Assembly (NCBI RefSeq): GCF_902813185.1
Contig: NZ_LR778301.1
Location: 434,001 to 498,000 of the forward strand
From: Denitratisoma oestradiolicum
Lineage (GTDB): Bacteria > Pseudomonadota > Gammaproteobacteria > Burkholderiales > Rhodocyclaceae
Direction: 5' to 3'
Length of the DNA stretch: 64,000 bases
The notes beneath the pieces were generated by a model. The model did no database searches. It had not been told where the DNA came from and saw only the letters and a program-made list of their open reading frames with translations. This document shows, in pieces, positions 37,743-45,249 of this stretch. The translations under genes were made by a program, and so were the position numbers. The stretch's first letter is position 1, and each line of letters opens with the position of its first letter.

Positions 37743-38249
37743 TTGCCGCATGAAGACCTCATCCAGTTGCACCGTGATATTCGGCGCCTGCAGGACATCG
37801 AGGAAATCCAGCGACTTAAGCATGCCTATTTTCGTTGCGACGACACCGCCAATTTCGAGGAAATGGCCACCTTGCTGCATGAGGATTTCGAGGTCAACTT
37901 CGTCGGCGGCACCTACGAATGGAGACTGCAAGGCAAGGCGGCGTTCATGGAGATGACGAGGAAGAGCTTCACGGCCGACGTGGTGGCCCAGCACCACGGC
38001 CACACGCCCGAGATCACCGTACTGAGCGAGACCGAGGCAAGCGGCATCTGGTATCTCCACGACAATTTCTGGAATCTCAAGTCCAAGCGTTACACCCATG
38101 GCACTGCCCTATACCGGGATCGTTACGTCAAGGAAAACGGCCGCTGGTTGCTGCGGGCATCGGCCTATGAGCGCATTTATGAAATCGTCGAACCCCTCGT
38201 GACACCGCCCAATTTCACCGTCCGCTATCTGGCCAAGCGTTTCGGCTGA
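37743..38249 (+). CDS. NTF2-like (SnoaL_4-type) protein
   Basis: A 168-residue protein. I chose TTG 37743 because AGGAG (37731-37735) sits 7 bases before it and homologous sequence begins there (PHEDLIQLHRDIRRLQDIEEIQRLKHAYFR, key residues EEIQRLKHAYFRCDD). The IQRLKxxYxRxxD element, the LHEDFEVNF strand and HHGHTPEITVLSETEASGIWYLHD (with the HxGHxPEI core) match the SnoaL_4 group, which includes the bile-acid 7-dehydratase BaiE and related proteins. It is divergent from the molybdopterin enzyme across a 194-base gap and is the only plus-strand gene in this part of the island. Confidence 0.82.
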   Translation: MPHEDLIQLHRDIRRLQDIEEIQRLKHAYFRCDDTANFEEMATLLHEDFEVNFVGGTYEWRLQGKAAFMEMTRKSFTADVVAQHHGHTPEITVLSETEASGIWYLHDNFWNLKSKRYTHGTALYRDRYVKENGRWLLRASAYERIYEIVEPLVTPPNFTVRYLAKRFG

Positions 38250-38270
38250 GTCATGGCGAAGAAGCAGAAA

Positions 38271-38372
38271 CAGAGCCGAGTGAGAGGATCGAGCGCAGCG
38301 AGCCGATGAATAGCCCCGCCCCGGGATGGGGGTGGGGGGCGTTCAATTGGATTTTGCGCATTTTCATCCTCG
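38271..38372. repeat. Dispersed repeat, copy A (inverted relative to copy B at 41.6 kb)
   Basis: Contains GAGCGCAGCGAGCCGAT, AATAGCCCCGCCCCGGGA, GGGGTGGGGGGCGTTCAATT and TTTTGCGCATT. The reverse complement of the same blocks, in the same order, occurs at 41525-41693. No coding capacity. It lies between convergent NTF2-like genes and may also act as a transcription terminator. Confidence 0.7.
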
Positions 38373-38402
38373 TCCTCGGGGTGGTGCTGGCGGCCATGCG
38401 CG

Positions 38403-38822
38403 CTAGATCCGTTCCATCTCGTCCCACAGCGACCCGGCCAGCAGGCGGAACAGCGCCTCGTCCGCGTACATGCGCTCGCCGGCCAGGGCGTTGTCGCCGA
38501 AGACCAGCACGCCGAGGATGCGGTAGTCCCGTACCTGACCGTCGTCGCATTCCAGACTGATGGTGTATTCCTGGTACAGCCCGCCGATACCGACAGCCTC
38601 CCCATGGAACTCGACATTTTGAATACGCGGTTTGAAATGGCTGACGAAGCCTTCATAGAAGCGCCGCGTGTTGGCCATGCCGGTGAACTTGCGGCCCGCC
38701 GGATAGAAGGTGTAGGCCGGTTCCGCCTCCAGCGTGGCCAGGGTGCCTGCCACGTCGGCGTCACTCTCGGCCTGGGCGTGGCGGTGGGCCAGGGCGACGA
38801 ACTGTTCCAGGGTCAGGGGCAT
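38403..38822 (-). CDS. NTF2-like (SnoaL-type) protein
   Basis: A 139-residue protein: MPLTLEQFVALAHRHAQAES helix, then ATLEAEPAYTFYPAGRKFTGMANTRRFYEGF (key residues FYPAGRKFTG and RRFYEGF), the HGEAVGIGGLYQEYTISLECDDG strand pair and a terminal ILGVLVFGDNALAGERMYAD segment. That pattern matches SnoaL-like polyketide cyclase/steroid isomerase relatives. GGAGGAATCCCTC precedes ATG 38822. It is separated from the SDR gene upstream by the 265-bp MITE-like element, so the element interrupts what looks like a single operon. Confidence 0.75.
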   Translation of the reverse strand: MPLTLEQFVALAHRHAQAESDADVAGTLATLEAEPAYTFYPAGRKFTGMANTRRFYEGFVSHFKPRIQNVEFHGEAVGIGGLYQEYTISLECDDGQVRDYRILGVLVFGDNALAGERMYADEALFRLLAGSLWDEMERI

Positions 38823-38857
38823 GAGGGATTCCTCCGTGGCGTTGAAGAACGGGCTAG

Positions 38858-39122
38858 GGTCTGTTCTCATTCAGTCGGCGGATCGCGTTGCGCCCCAATC
38901 CGGATGGATGCAAGGCGGAGGGTGCAGGTAATGGTTGTTCCATTGCCAAGCCCGACAACGCCGCAGACGCCGGATTGGGGCGCAACCCGAAGGGAAGGGG
39001 GTGAATCGGGCGCATTGCGGCGTTACTCCCTCCTTGTTGGGGGCGGCCCAACGGTGTCGGTCGCGCCTTGCACTGCACCCGATTCACCCCCTTCGCGACC
39101 GTCGCCTGAATGAGAACAGACC
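38858..39122. mobile_element. MITE-like element with terminal inverted repeats and CTAG flanks
   Basis: A 265-bp non-coding unit. Both ends read GGTCTGTTCTCATTCAG inward, followed by a similar C-rich extension (TCGGCGGATCGCG left, GCGACGGTCGCG right). CTAG borders both sides (38854-38857 and 39123-39126) and may be a 4-bp target duplication. Two internal inverted pairs are present: GCGCCCCAATCCGG/CCGGATTGGGGCGC, and GGGGGTGAATCGGG with CCCGATTCACCCCC. No transposase is encoded, so movement would need a helper. Confidence 0.75.
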
Positions 39123-39911
39123 CTAGGCCCCGGCTGCCGCGGCGATCTCCGCCAGCCGGGGATTGGTGCGCAGGGTCTGGCCGCCGCTGACCTGGATGTT
39201 CTGGCCGGTGACGAAGGAGGACTGGTCGCTGGCCAGCCACACTGCGGCATTGACTACGTCCGAGGCGACGCCGGGACGGCCGAGGGGGATCTGCTTGTTG
39301 TAGAGCGCCGCCACCGGCGGGAAGTGCAGCCCCCCGCCGGACATCGGCGTGTCGGCGATGCCGCCCGGCGACAACGAGTTGGCGCGGATGCCCTGATGGC
39401 CGAACTCGTGGGCGATGCAGCGGATCACGTGGTCGATGCCGGCCTTGGTGCCCATGTAGGCGGCATGGTGGTCGAACATGATGGTGGCGGTGACCGAGGA
39501 GATCTGGATGATGGAGCCACCCTGGGTCATCGCCTTGACCAGGGCCTGGAAGAAGCGGAAGGGACCGATGAACTGGACCTGGGCCATCTGCTCCAGGTCT
39601 TCCCGGCTGTGCTCGGTGAAGGGCTTGAGCAGCCCCCAGCCGGTGGCGTTGAGGCCCACGTCGAGGCGACCAAAGCGCTCCAGCGCGGTGGACACCAGGC
39701 GTTCCACGTCCGCGTCCCGGGTGATGTCGCAGGGCACAGCGACGGCGCCGATCTCCGCCGCCACCTCGGCCAGCGCTTCCCCGCGGCGACCGCCCACGAC
39801 GACGCGGGCGCCTTCGGCAACGAAGCGGCGGGCGATGGCATGGCCCAGGTTATTCGGTGCGACGCCCAGCACCACGGCGACCTTGTCTGGTAATTGCATT
39901 GTGTTTGTCAT
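39123..39911 (-). CDS. Short-chain dehydrogenase/reductase (SDR)
   Basis: A 262-residue SDR. The nucleotide-binding region reads VVLGVAPNNLGHAIARRF, an atypical glycine motif more like enoyl-ACP reductase or divergent SDRs than TGxxxGxG. Active-site Ser in ISSVTAT and YMGTK (YxxxK) are present, and the C-terminal SSFVTGQNIQVSGGQTLRTN is typical of the classical family. The substrate is unknown; context suggests a cyclic alcohol or ketone. Its TAG stop overlaps the CTAG border of the MITE-like element, so the original C-terminus may have been altered by the insertion. The start is ATG 39911, with an alternative at 39899. Confidence 0.85.
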   Translation of the reverse strand: MTNTMQLPDKVAVVLGVAPNNLGHAIARRFVAEGARVVVGGRRGEALAEVAAEIGAVAVPCDITRDADVERLVSTALERFGRLDVGLNATGWGLLKPFTEHSREDLEQMAQVQFIGPFRFFQALVKAMTQGGSIIQISSVTATIMFDHHAAYMGTKAGIDHVIRCIAHEFGHQGIRANSLSPGGIADTPMSGGGLHFPPVAALYNKQIPLGRPGVASDVVNAAVWLASDQSSFVTGQNIQVSGGQTLRTNPRLAEIAAAAGA

Positions 39912-39948
39912 GAATGTCGAGCCTCGGGGAGGGGGTGGGCGGGTGAGT

Positions 39949-40473
39949 TCAGCCCAGCAGGCGGTAGGGGTTGCTGCCGTCCCAGACGGCGGCTTCGGCC
40001 GCGCAGCGCTCGTAGTCGGCGACGAAGGCGGGATCGGCCTGCATCAGTTCCACCACCAGGCCCGCGAGGGCCGGGGAGTCCAGGTAGTAGTAGCGGGAAT
40101 AGGCATTGCTCAGCATGCCGCGTTCCGCCAGGCCGGCAGCCTTGCCCTGAGCCACGGCGGCGTCCAGGTCGGGCACCATGTAGGCCACCTGATGCAGCAT
40201 CTGGGCATGGGGCGTGTCGTAGAAGGCGCGGTAGGGGGAGATGGCGTCGTTCTTCTGCTGGATCAGTTCGATCTGTACGCCGTTCTGGTAGGACAGCGCC
40301 ACGTCGATCACGATATCGGCGTCCACGCCCTCGAAGCGGGATTTCAGGGGCACGTTGCGGTAGCCCCACCAGGGGCCGACGCCCAGTTGCTCGACCCAGC
40401 ATTGCATCGCGGCGTCGATGTCGCGGACGACGAAGCCCCATTGTTTGACGGGGCCGAAGAGTTGCGTGTGCAT
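39949..40473 (-). CDS. VOC (glyoxalase/bleomycin resistance)-superfamily protein
   Basis: A 174-residue protein with two beta-alpha-beta-beta-beta units: QLFGPVKQWGFVVRDIDAAMQCWVEQLGVGPW at the start (key residues WGFVVRDIDAAM) and MLHQVAYMVPDLDAAVAQGKAAG near 92-115 (key residues HQVAYMVPDLDAA), with a metal-type His in the second unit and Glu in GVQIELIQ and LVVELMQ. The family includes epimerases, lyases and ring-cleavage dioxygenases. AGGAG precedes ATG 40473. It stands between SDR and LLM genes on the same strand. Confidence 0.83.
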   Translation of the reverse strand: MHTQLFGPVKQWGFVVRDIDAAMQCWVEQLGVGPWWGYRNVPLKSRFEGVDADIVIDVALSYQNGVQIELIQQKNDAISPYRAFYDTPHAQMLHQVAYMVPDLDAAVAQGKAAGLAERGMLSNAYSRYYYLDSPALAGLVVELMQADPAFVADYERCAAEAAVWDGSNPYRLLG

Positions 40474-40488
40474 GGATGGATTCTCCTG

Positions 40489-41466
40489 TCATGAGTTTGA
40501 TAGGACCGGCAGCACCTGCGTCTGCAGCAAGCGCAGGGTCTCCCGGCCGATCTCGGGATCGAGGCCCGCCAAGAGCGGGTGGATGTACATCTGGCCGGTG
40601 GGGCCGAGGCGGCGAGCCAGGTCGATGCACTGTGCCGGCGTCAGTACCTGGTAAAGGCCCGTGGCCCGCAGATCCTCGGTGCTGTCGAAGTGGCCATAGG
40701 GGCCGGGAATATTGCCTTCCCGGTACCAGCGGGCGTAGCAGTTGGTCTCGTGCAGTGCGTGGGGCGCGATGCGTTGCCAGTCGGCCTCCGGGTCTTCGCT
40801 GACGAAAATCGCCAGGGGGCCGAACACCGGCTCCGGCGCCACCGGCTTGCCCAGTTGCCGGCAGGTGGCCGCATAGATGTCGTAGAGCCCGCCGATGCCC
40901 GGCACGAAGCCGTCGCCCCACTCGGCCGCACGCCGCGCCGCCAGGGGGGTGGCGCCGCCCAGCAGCAGCGGCGGTCCGCCGGCCTGCCAGGGGCACGGCG
41001 TGACGCGCACCGTCCGGCCCTGGTAGGCGAAGGGCTCGCCGCACCAGGCCTGGCGCAGCACGGCGATACCTTCCTCGAGCAGGCGGCCCCGCGCGGCGTG
41101 GGAACGCCCGAACATCGAAAACTCGCTGGGAAGGAAGCCGGCGACCAGCACCAGTTCCAGGCGGCCCTGGGCGATACGGTCGAGCACCGCCGCATCCTCG
41201 GCCAGTCGCAGCGGGTCGTGCAGCGGCAGGATGATGGCCGAGATGCGCAGCCGCAGCCGTTCGGTGCGCGCCGCCACGGCGCCCCCATAGACCAGGGGCG
41301 AGGGCAGGTAGCCGTCCTCGGCGCCGTGGTGCTCCGACAGCATGCAATGGTCGAAGCCGAGCGCGTCGGCCATGGCCGCCATCTCCAGGCCGGTGCGGTA
41401 GAGCGCCGGATTCTCGCCGGCGAAGGCCGGCGAGCGCAGGTCCAGGCGCAGGATCCATTGAGCCAT
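40489..41466 (-). CDS. LLM-class (luciferase-like) flavin-dependent oxidoreductase
   Basis: A 325-residue luciferase-like TIM barrel. It shares with the protein at 2831-3802 the MxxWADALGFDHCMLSEHHG-type opening (here MADALGFDHCMLSEHHG), the ARTERLRLRISAIILPLHDPLRLAED segment (key residues ILPLHDPLRLAED) and the LLLGGATPLAARRAAEWGDG phosphate-site region. FMN- or F420-dependent hydroxylation or dehydrogenation is typical of the family. First gene of the VOC-SDR-NTF2 run on the minus strand, with 15 bases to the VOC gene. The repeat-filled gap upstream should contain its promoter, but none is obvious. Confidence 0.86.
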   Translation of the reverse strand: MAQWILRLDLRSPAFAGENPALYRTGLEMAAMADALGFDHCMLSEHHGAEDGYLPSPLVYGGAVAARTERLRLRISAIILPLHDPLRLAEDAAVLDRIAQGRLELVLVAGFLPSEFSMFGRSHAARGRLLEEGIAVLRQAWCGEPFAYQGRTVRVTPCPWQAGGPPLLLGGATPLAARRAAEWGDGFVPGIGGLYDIYAATCRQLGKPVAPEPVFGPLAIFVSEDPEADWQRIAPHALHETNCYARWYREGNIPGPYGHFDSTEDLRATGLYQVLTPAQCIDLARRLGPTGQMYIHPLLAGLDPEIGRETLRLLQTQVLPVLSNS

Positions 41467-41524
41467 GTTTTACCCTTGAACGATGTTAACGCGCATGGTT
41501 GCCAGGACTACCCCCGGGGATGCC

Positions 41525-41693
41525 AATGCGCAAAGGCAAATTGAACGCCCCCCACCCCCGTTCCACGGCCGGCTTTGCACAGCCGGCCGGCTTCGGCGGC
41601 GCGAAGCCGTGCTTCGCGCAACCCCGCCTACGCCCCCTTCCCGGGGCGGGGCTATTGATCGGCTCGCTACGCTCGATCATTACACTCGGCTCC
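41525..41693. repeat. Dispersed repeat, copy B, with an internal extra segment
   Basis: AATGCGCAAAGGCAAATTGA and CGCCCCCCACCCCC (41525-41559), then about 72 bases not found in copy A (with the palindromes CCGGCTTTGCACAGCCGG and GCGAAGCCGTGCTTCGC), then CCCGGGGCGGGGCTATTGAT and GGCTCGCTACGCTCGAT. The outer blocks match copy A (38271-38372) on the opposite strand. Confidence 0.7.
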
Positions 41694-41836
41694 GTTGGTA
41701 CTTTTTACGTGAATGCAAAAAAGCAGCTTTTCCGCCGCGCCGCCGCAAGGAAAAGCGGCACGCGGCGCCAGCCGCAAACGGAAGACTGCGGCTACGAAGT
41801 TCCCCCAAACATCCGAGCGGAGCGAGCAGATGAGAA

Positions 41837-41852
41837 CCCCCCGCGAGGGGGG
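41837..41852 (-). terminator. Short GC hairpin downstream of the second SDR gene
   Basis: CCCCCC (41837-41842), GCGA loop, GGGGGG (41847-41852), 28 bases beyond the SDR stop. No T-run on the minus strand, so termination strength is uncertain. Confidence 0.4.
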
Positions 41853-41879
41853 CGAAGGGGGGCGAGCATTGCTTCAGCA

Positions 41880-42635
41880 TCAGGCGGCGACCGTGCCGCC
41901 GTCCACCGAGAGGAGGGCGCCGTTGACGAAGCGCGCCTCGTCCGAGGCGGCGAAGCAGATCATGTTGGCGATGTCCTCGGGCCGGGCCATGTCCGGCAGC
42001 AGCTGCATGTGGCCGATCAGGTCCATCTCGGCGCCCTCGGGAACGGCGAAGGTCTGCAGGAAGGGCGTCGCGGTGCCGCCGGGGCACACCGCATTGACCC
42101 GCAGGCCCTTGCGCCCGAATTCCACCGCCATGGACTTGGTGAGGCCGACGAGAGCGTGCTTGGAGGCGGTATAGGCCGGCATGTAGGCCTGCCCCTGCAA
42201 GCCGGCGGTGGAGGCGACATTGACGATGTTGCCGCGCCGTGCCAGCAGATGGGGCAGCGCCGCCTGGCTGAGATGGAAGGGGCCGTTGACGTTCACCGCG
42301 AAGGCCGCGTTCCAGCTCTCCACGGTTTCCTCGGTGAAGGCCCGGAGCCCGCCCCGGCCGGCGATGTTGCAGAGGACATCCAGGCCGCCGAAGCGGGCCA
42401 CCGCCTGGTCCACCAGGGCGCGGCACTGGGCCGGCTCGCCGATGTCGCCGGCCGCCGCCTGGGCCTGGCCGCCGGCGGCGCGGATGGCCGCGGCCGTCTC
42501 TTCGGCGCCCGCGGCGTTGATGTCGGCGCAGAACACCTTGGCGCCCTCCCGGCCCATGCGCAGGGCCGTGGCCCGGGCCATGCCGGAGGCCGCGCCGGTG
42601 ATCAGGACTACCTTGTTGTCGAAACGTTGGCTCAT
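41880..42635 (-). CDS. Short-chain dehydrogenase/reductase (SDR), classical type
   Basis: A 251-residue classical SDR. LITGAASGMARATALRMG is the TGxxxGxx-type cofactor loop; CADIN after the second strand, with an Asp at the end, favours NAD(H). CNIAGRGG, catalytic Ser in NVASTAG, and YTASK are present; the C-terminus ends in VNGALLSVDGGTVAA, as usual. It resembles BaiA/hydroxysteroid-dehydrogenase-type SDRs in layout, but so do many others. GAGGAGAAAAC precedes ATG 42635. It follows the zinc alcohol dehydrogenase, with a REP-like double hairpin between. Confidence 0.9.
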   Translation of the reverse strand: MSQRFDNKVVLITGAASGMARATALRMGREGAKVFCADINAAGAEETAAAIRAAGGQAQAAAGDIGEPAQCRALVDQAVARFGGLDVLCNIAGRGGLRAFTEETVESWNAAFAVNVNGPFHLSQAALPHLLARRGNIVNVASTAGLQGQAYMPAYTASKHALVGLTKSMAVEFGRKGLRVNAVCPGGTATPFLQTFAVPEGAEMDLIGHMQLLPDMARPEDIANMICFAASDEARFVNGALLSVDGGTVAA

Positions 42636-42693
42636 TTTGTTTTCTCCTCTTCCGCCGTTTTAAATTAGAGATACGCTGAACAAATCCCAATGC

Positions 42694-42758
42694 GTCATTC
42701 CGGCAAATGCCGGAATCCAGGAATCAACACACTGGACACCGGCTTTCGCCGGTGTGAC
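42694..42758. repeat. REP-like double hairpin 1
   Basis: GTCATTCCGGC...GCCGGAATCCAG forms one hairpin; ACTGGACACCGGC...GCCGGTGTGAC forms the second. The outer GTCA/TGAC ends make the whole unit an inverted pair (BIME-like). It lies between the SDR and alcohol dehydrogenase genes. Confidence 0.75.
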
Positions 42759-42762
42759 GGAC

Positions 42763-43788
42763 TTAGTGGTTCCAGGGGGTCACCATCACCTTGCAGTCGG
42801 CGCTGGCACCGCGCAGGGTCTCGAATTTCTCCGGCAGGGCATCCAGGTTGATGGTGCCGGTGATCATGGCGCGGGGGCGATGGTCGCCGGCAGCCATCAC
42901 GTCTGCCGTGTATTGGAAATCCTGCTTGTCGTAGCACATGGAGAACAGCAGCCGCAGCTCCTTGGTCAGGGCGGCCACCGGCACGAAGCTGTCGGGCTCG
43001 CCCAGGAAACCCAGGGACACCACGGTACCCAGGGGCTTCACGTAGTCGATGGCCTGGGCAATGGCGCCGGGCAGGCCTACCGCCTCGAACACCACGTCGG
43101 GCGCACCGCCCAGGGCTTCCTGGATCGCGGCGCCGGGGTCGGCGACTTCCTTCTGAGCGATGAAATGGGTGGCGCCAACGGCCTGCGCGATGTCGCGACG
43201 GCGGCTGGATGCCGCCATCACCGCGACCTTGCTGGCCCCCAGGCGCTGGGCCCAGAAGGCGGTGGCGAGACCGATGGGGCCGGCGCCGGTGATCAGTACC
43301 CGGGCGCCGATGGGCAGCGTCGCCTTGCGCACACCCTGTAGCCCCACCGCCAGGGGTTCGATCAGGGCGCCTTCCTCGTCGCTCAAGCCGGCCGGCAACA
43401 CCACGCAGTCCCGGACACCGACCCGGGAATATTCGGAAAAGCCGTGCACGATGTCGAAGCGGGCCTGGGGGCAGTGGTGGGGCTGGCCGGCGAAGCAGGC
43501 CGGGCATTTTCCGCAGCCCACGTAGGGCATCGGGGCGACCCGGTCGCCGAGCTTGATCGAGTCCACCCCGGCGCCCAGCGCCACCACCTCGCCGCAGAAC
43601 TCGTGGCCGATGATGCTGTCCAGGGGCAGTTGCAGGCCGTGGCCGGAGGTCAGGTGCAGGTCACTGCCGCAGATGCCGGCGCGGCTCACTTTGATCAGCA
43701 CTTCGCCGGCTTCCGGCACCGGATCGGGCCGGTTCTCGATGACCAGGGTCGGGCCGTTGCCTGCGCCCTTGAATACGGCTGCTTTCAT
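42763..43788 (-). CDS. Zinc-dependent medium-chain alcohol dehydrogenase
   Basis: A 341-residue MDR-type dehydrogenase. Catalytic-zinc ligands are in GICGSDLH and GHEFCGEV; the structural zinc loop is CGKCPACFAGQPHHC; the nucleotide fold is LITGAGPIGLATAFWA. It resembles threonine/sorbitol-dehydrogenase-like members, with the substrate unknown. ATG 43788 follows CAGGAGAAAACG; the frame is open upstream without coding sense. It lies between the SDR and sulfotransferase genes, each junction marked by a REP-like unit, consistent with one minus-strand transcription unit. Confidence 0.9.
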   Translation of the reverse strand: MKAAVFKGAGNGPTLVIENRPDPVPEAGEVLIKVSRAGICGSDLHLTSGHGLQLPLDSIIGHEFCGEVVALGAGVDSIKLGDRVAPMPYVGCGKCPACFAGQPHHCPQARFDIVHGFSEYSRVGVRDCVVLPAGLSDEEGALIEPLAVGLQGVRKATLPIGARVLITGAGPIGLATAFWAQRLGASKVAVMAASSRRRDIAQAVGATHFIAQKEVADPGAAIQEALGGAPDVVFEAVGLPGAIAQAIDYVKPLGTVVSLGFLGEPDSFVPVAALTKELRLLFSMCYDKQDFQYTADVMAAGDHRPRAMITGTINLDALPEKFETLRGASADCKVMVTPWNH

Positions 43789-43834
43789 GATCGTTTTCTC
43801 CTGACGGCTATGGCGACAGACGCTACTGAATCCC

Positions 43835-43900
43835 GTCATTCCGGCGCAGGCCGGAATCCAGTGGGCCGCCGACCTGGACCCCGGCCTGCGCCGGGGTGAC
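43835..43900. repeat. REP-like double hairpin 2
   Basis: GTCATTCCGGC...GCCGGAATCCAG, a short spacer, then CTGGACCCCGGC...GCCGGGGTGAC. Same architecture as the copies at 42694 and 45135. It lies between the alcohol dehydrogenase and the sulfotransferase. Confidence 0.75.
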
Positions 43901-43938
43901 GGGGGTGGTGTTTCGCGCTTTACGTTCAGACTTCAAGT

Positions 43939-45102
43939 TCATTGCTCGGAAAGATTGTGTCGCGCGATGTATTCGGCGAAGCGTGCGTGGATGCGGGCCT
44001 CGGAAAGTCCGAACTGTTCCGCATCGTATTCGTGGCGGCCGTGCTTGTGTTGGGGATTGCCGGCGATCCACTGGCGCATCCGCTGCGCGGCGTCCTCGCT
44101 CAAGGGCAGGCCGAAGTGCCGATAGATGGCTTCGACTACCGCCAGCGGGTCGCGCCGGAAATCGGCGAAGCGCACGTCGAAGAAGCGCTCCGGATGGGCT
44201 TCCCGTACCCGCTGGGCGCGCTCGGCGGACCAGGCCCAGAGCTCCAGCTCCCGGGGGCCGAGCAGCGTCGGGTCGGTTTCCCTCCCCTGAAAGAAGTTGC
44301 GCGCCGGCCAGATCAGGGCGCAGACGGAGGGGATGCACTTGGCCGGGTCCCGGTGGGTCTGGATGATGCAGGCGTCGGGGAACACCGCCAGCAGCGCGTC
44401 GAGATGGGTGATGTGGCCCGGGTTCTTCAGGAGCCAGCGCTGCTGCGGCGCATTGGCGCCGATCAGGCGCAGGTTGTCGGCGTAGCGCCGGTAGCTGGGG
44501 GTCTCGTCCTGGTCCCGCCACCAGCGGTCGTAATGAGGCAGGCCCAGGCCCGTGGATGGATAGTGGCTGACGAAGCTCTGGGCCAAGAGGTTCAGGCATT
44601 CGTCCACCTCGTCGGCGTTCACCTCGTGGGCCACGCGCAGGGCCGGCACCGCCTGCAGGAAAGCCTCCTGGTTGGCGACGGCGGTGCGGAACAACGGGTT
44701 GTCGTCCCAGGTCGCGCGCGGCGGGCGCGGCATCGGCGTGCCGATCAGCCACTGCTCCAGGCCCTGGAACTGGGGGTCCATGGACAGCAGCTTGTGCAGC
44801 GCGGTGGTGCCGGTGCGGGGAATGCCGGTGACCACCAGGGGTGCGTGGATGGGCGTCTTCAGGCAGTCGGGGCGTTGTTTCCAGCTGGCCTCGGAATAGG
44901 CGCGGCTGATCAGGAGGCTCAGGATCTGCGACGACATCTGCTGGACGTTGCCGGCGTCGATCGGCACGTTGGCGCGGATGGCCTCCACCAGCGCAGTCAG
45001 GCCCGGTTCGAAGCCGCTACCGAAGTCCGCGGCAACACCACTCGCACGGCAGGCGGCGGCCGCCTGCGCCAGCAGTTGATCGACACTCGGGTAAGCGATC
45101 AT
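43939..45102 (-). CDS. PAPS-dependent sulfotransferase-family protein
   Basis: A 387-residue protein of the Sulfotransferase_3-type family. The 5'-phosphosulfate loop is VVTGIPRTGTTALHKLLS near residue 90, and the 3'-phosphate-binding HRDPAKCIPSVCAL segment is near 250; W-x-x-K/N-P-GHITHLDAL (LLKNPGHITHLDALLAVFP region) lies between. Such proteins sulfonate hydroxyl groups of small molecules, or occur in catabolic clusters with unclear roles. GGGAGAGG precedes ATG 45102. Whether it sulfonates a pathway intermediate, for detoxification or export, is open. Confidence 0.85.
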   Translation of the reverse strand: MIAYPSVDQLLAQAAAACRASGVAADFGSGFEPGLTALVEAIRANVPIDAGNVQQMSSQILSLLISRAYSEASWKQRPDCLKTPIHAPLVVTGIPRTGTTALHKLLSMDPQFQGLEQWLIGTPMPRPPRATWDDNPLFRTAVANQEAFLQAVPALRVAHEVNADEVDECLNLLAQSFVSHYPSTGLGLPHYDRWWRDQDETPSYRRYADNLRLIGANAPQQRWLLKNPGHITHLDALLAVFPDACIIQTHRDPAKCIPSVCALIWPARNFFQGRETDPTLLGPRELELWAWSAERAQRVREAHPERFFDVRFADFRRDPLAVVEAIYRHFGLPLSEDAAQRMRQWIAGNPQHKHGRHEYDAEQFGLSEARIHARFAEYIARHNLSEQ

Positions 45103-45134
45103 GGCGATTGATCCTCTCCCTGAAGCTGATACGC

Positions 45135-45208
45135 GTCACCCCGGCGTAGGCCGGGGTCCAGGAGTGCCATCGGACGAAGCCCTGGATTCCGGCTTTCGCC
45201 GGAATGAC
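45135..45208. repeat. REP-like double hairpin 3
   Basis: GTCACCCCGGC...GCCGGGGTCCAG, spacer, then CTGGATTCCGGC...GCCGGAATGAC. Relative to copy 2 the CCCC and TTCC arms are swapped, meaning the unit is inverted. It lies between the sulfotransferase and the DUF1214 gene. Confidence 0.75.
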
Positions 45209-45249
45209 GATGGTGTTTCACGGTAACGGTTGGCGTCATGGCCGGCTCC

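Larger units (their letters stand above)
41467..41879. other. Gene-free gap holding repeat copy B and GC-rich hairpins
   Basis: No credible coding frame. The left part is the dispersed repeat (41525-41693). The rest contains a short A/T-containing stretch (CTTTTTACGTGAATGC), GC-rich inverted pieces and the hairpin at 41837-41852. It separates the LLM gene's start from the end of the next SDR. Confidence 0.6.
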
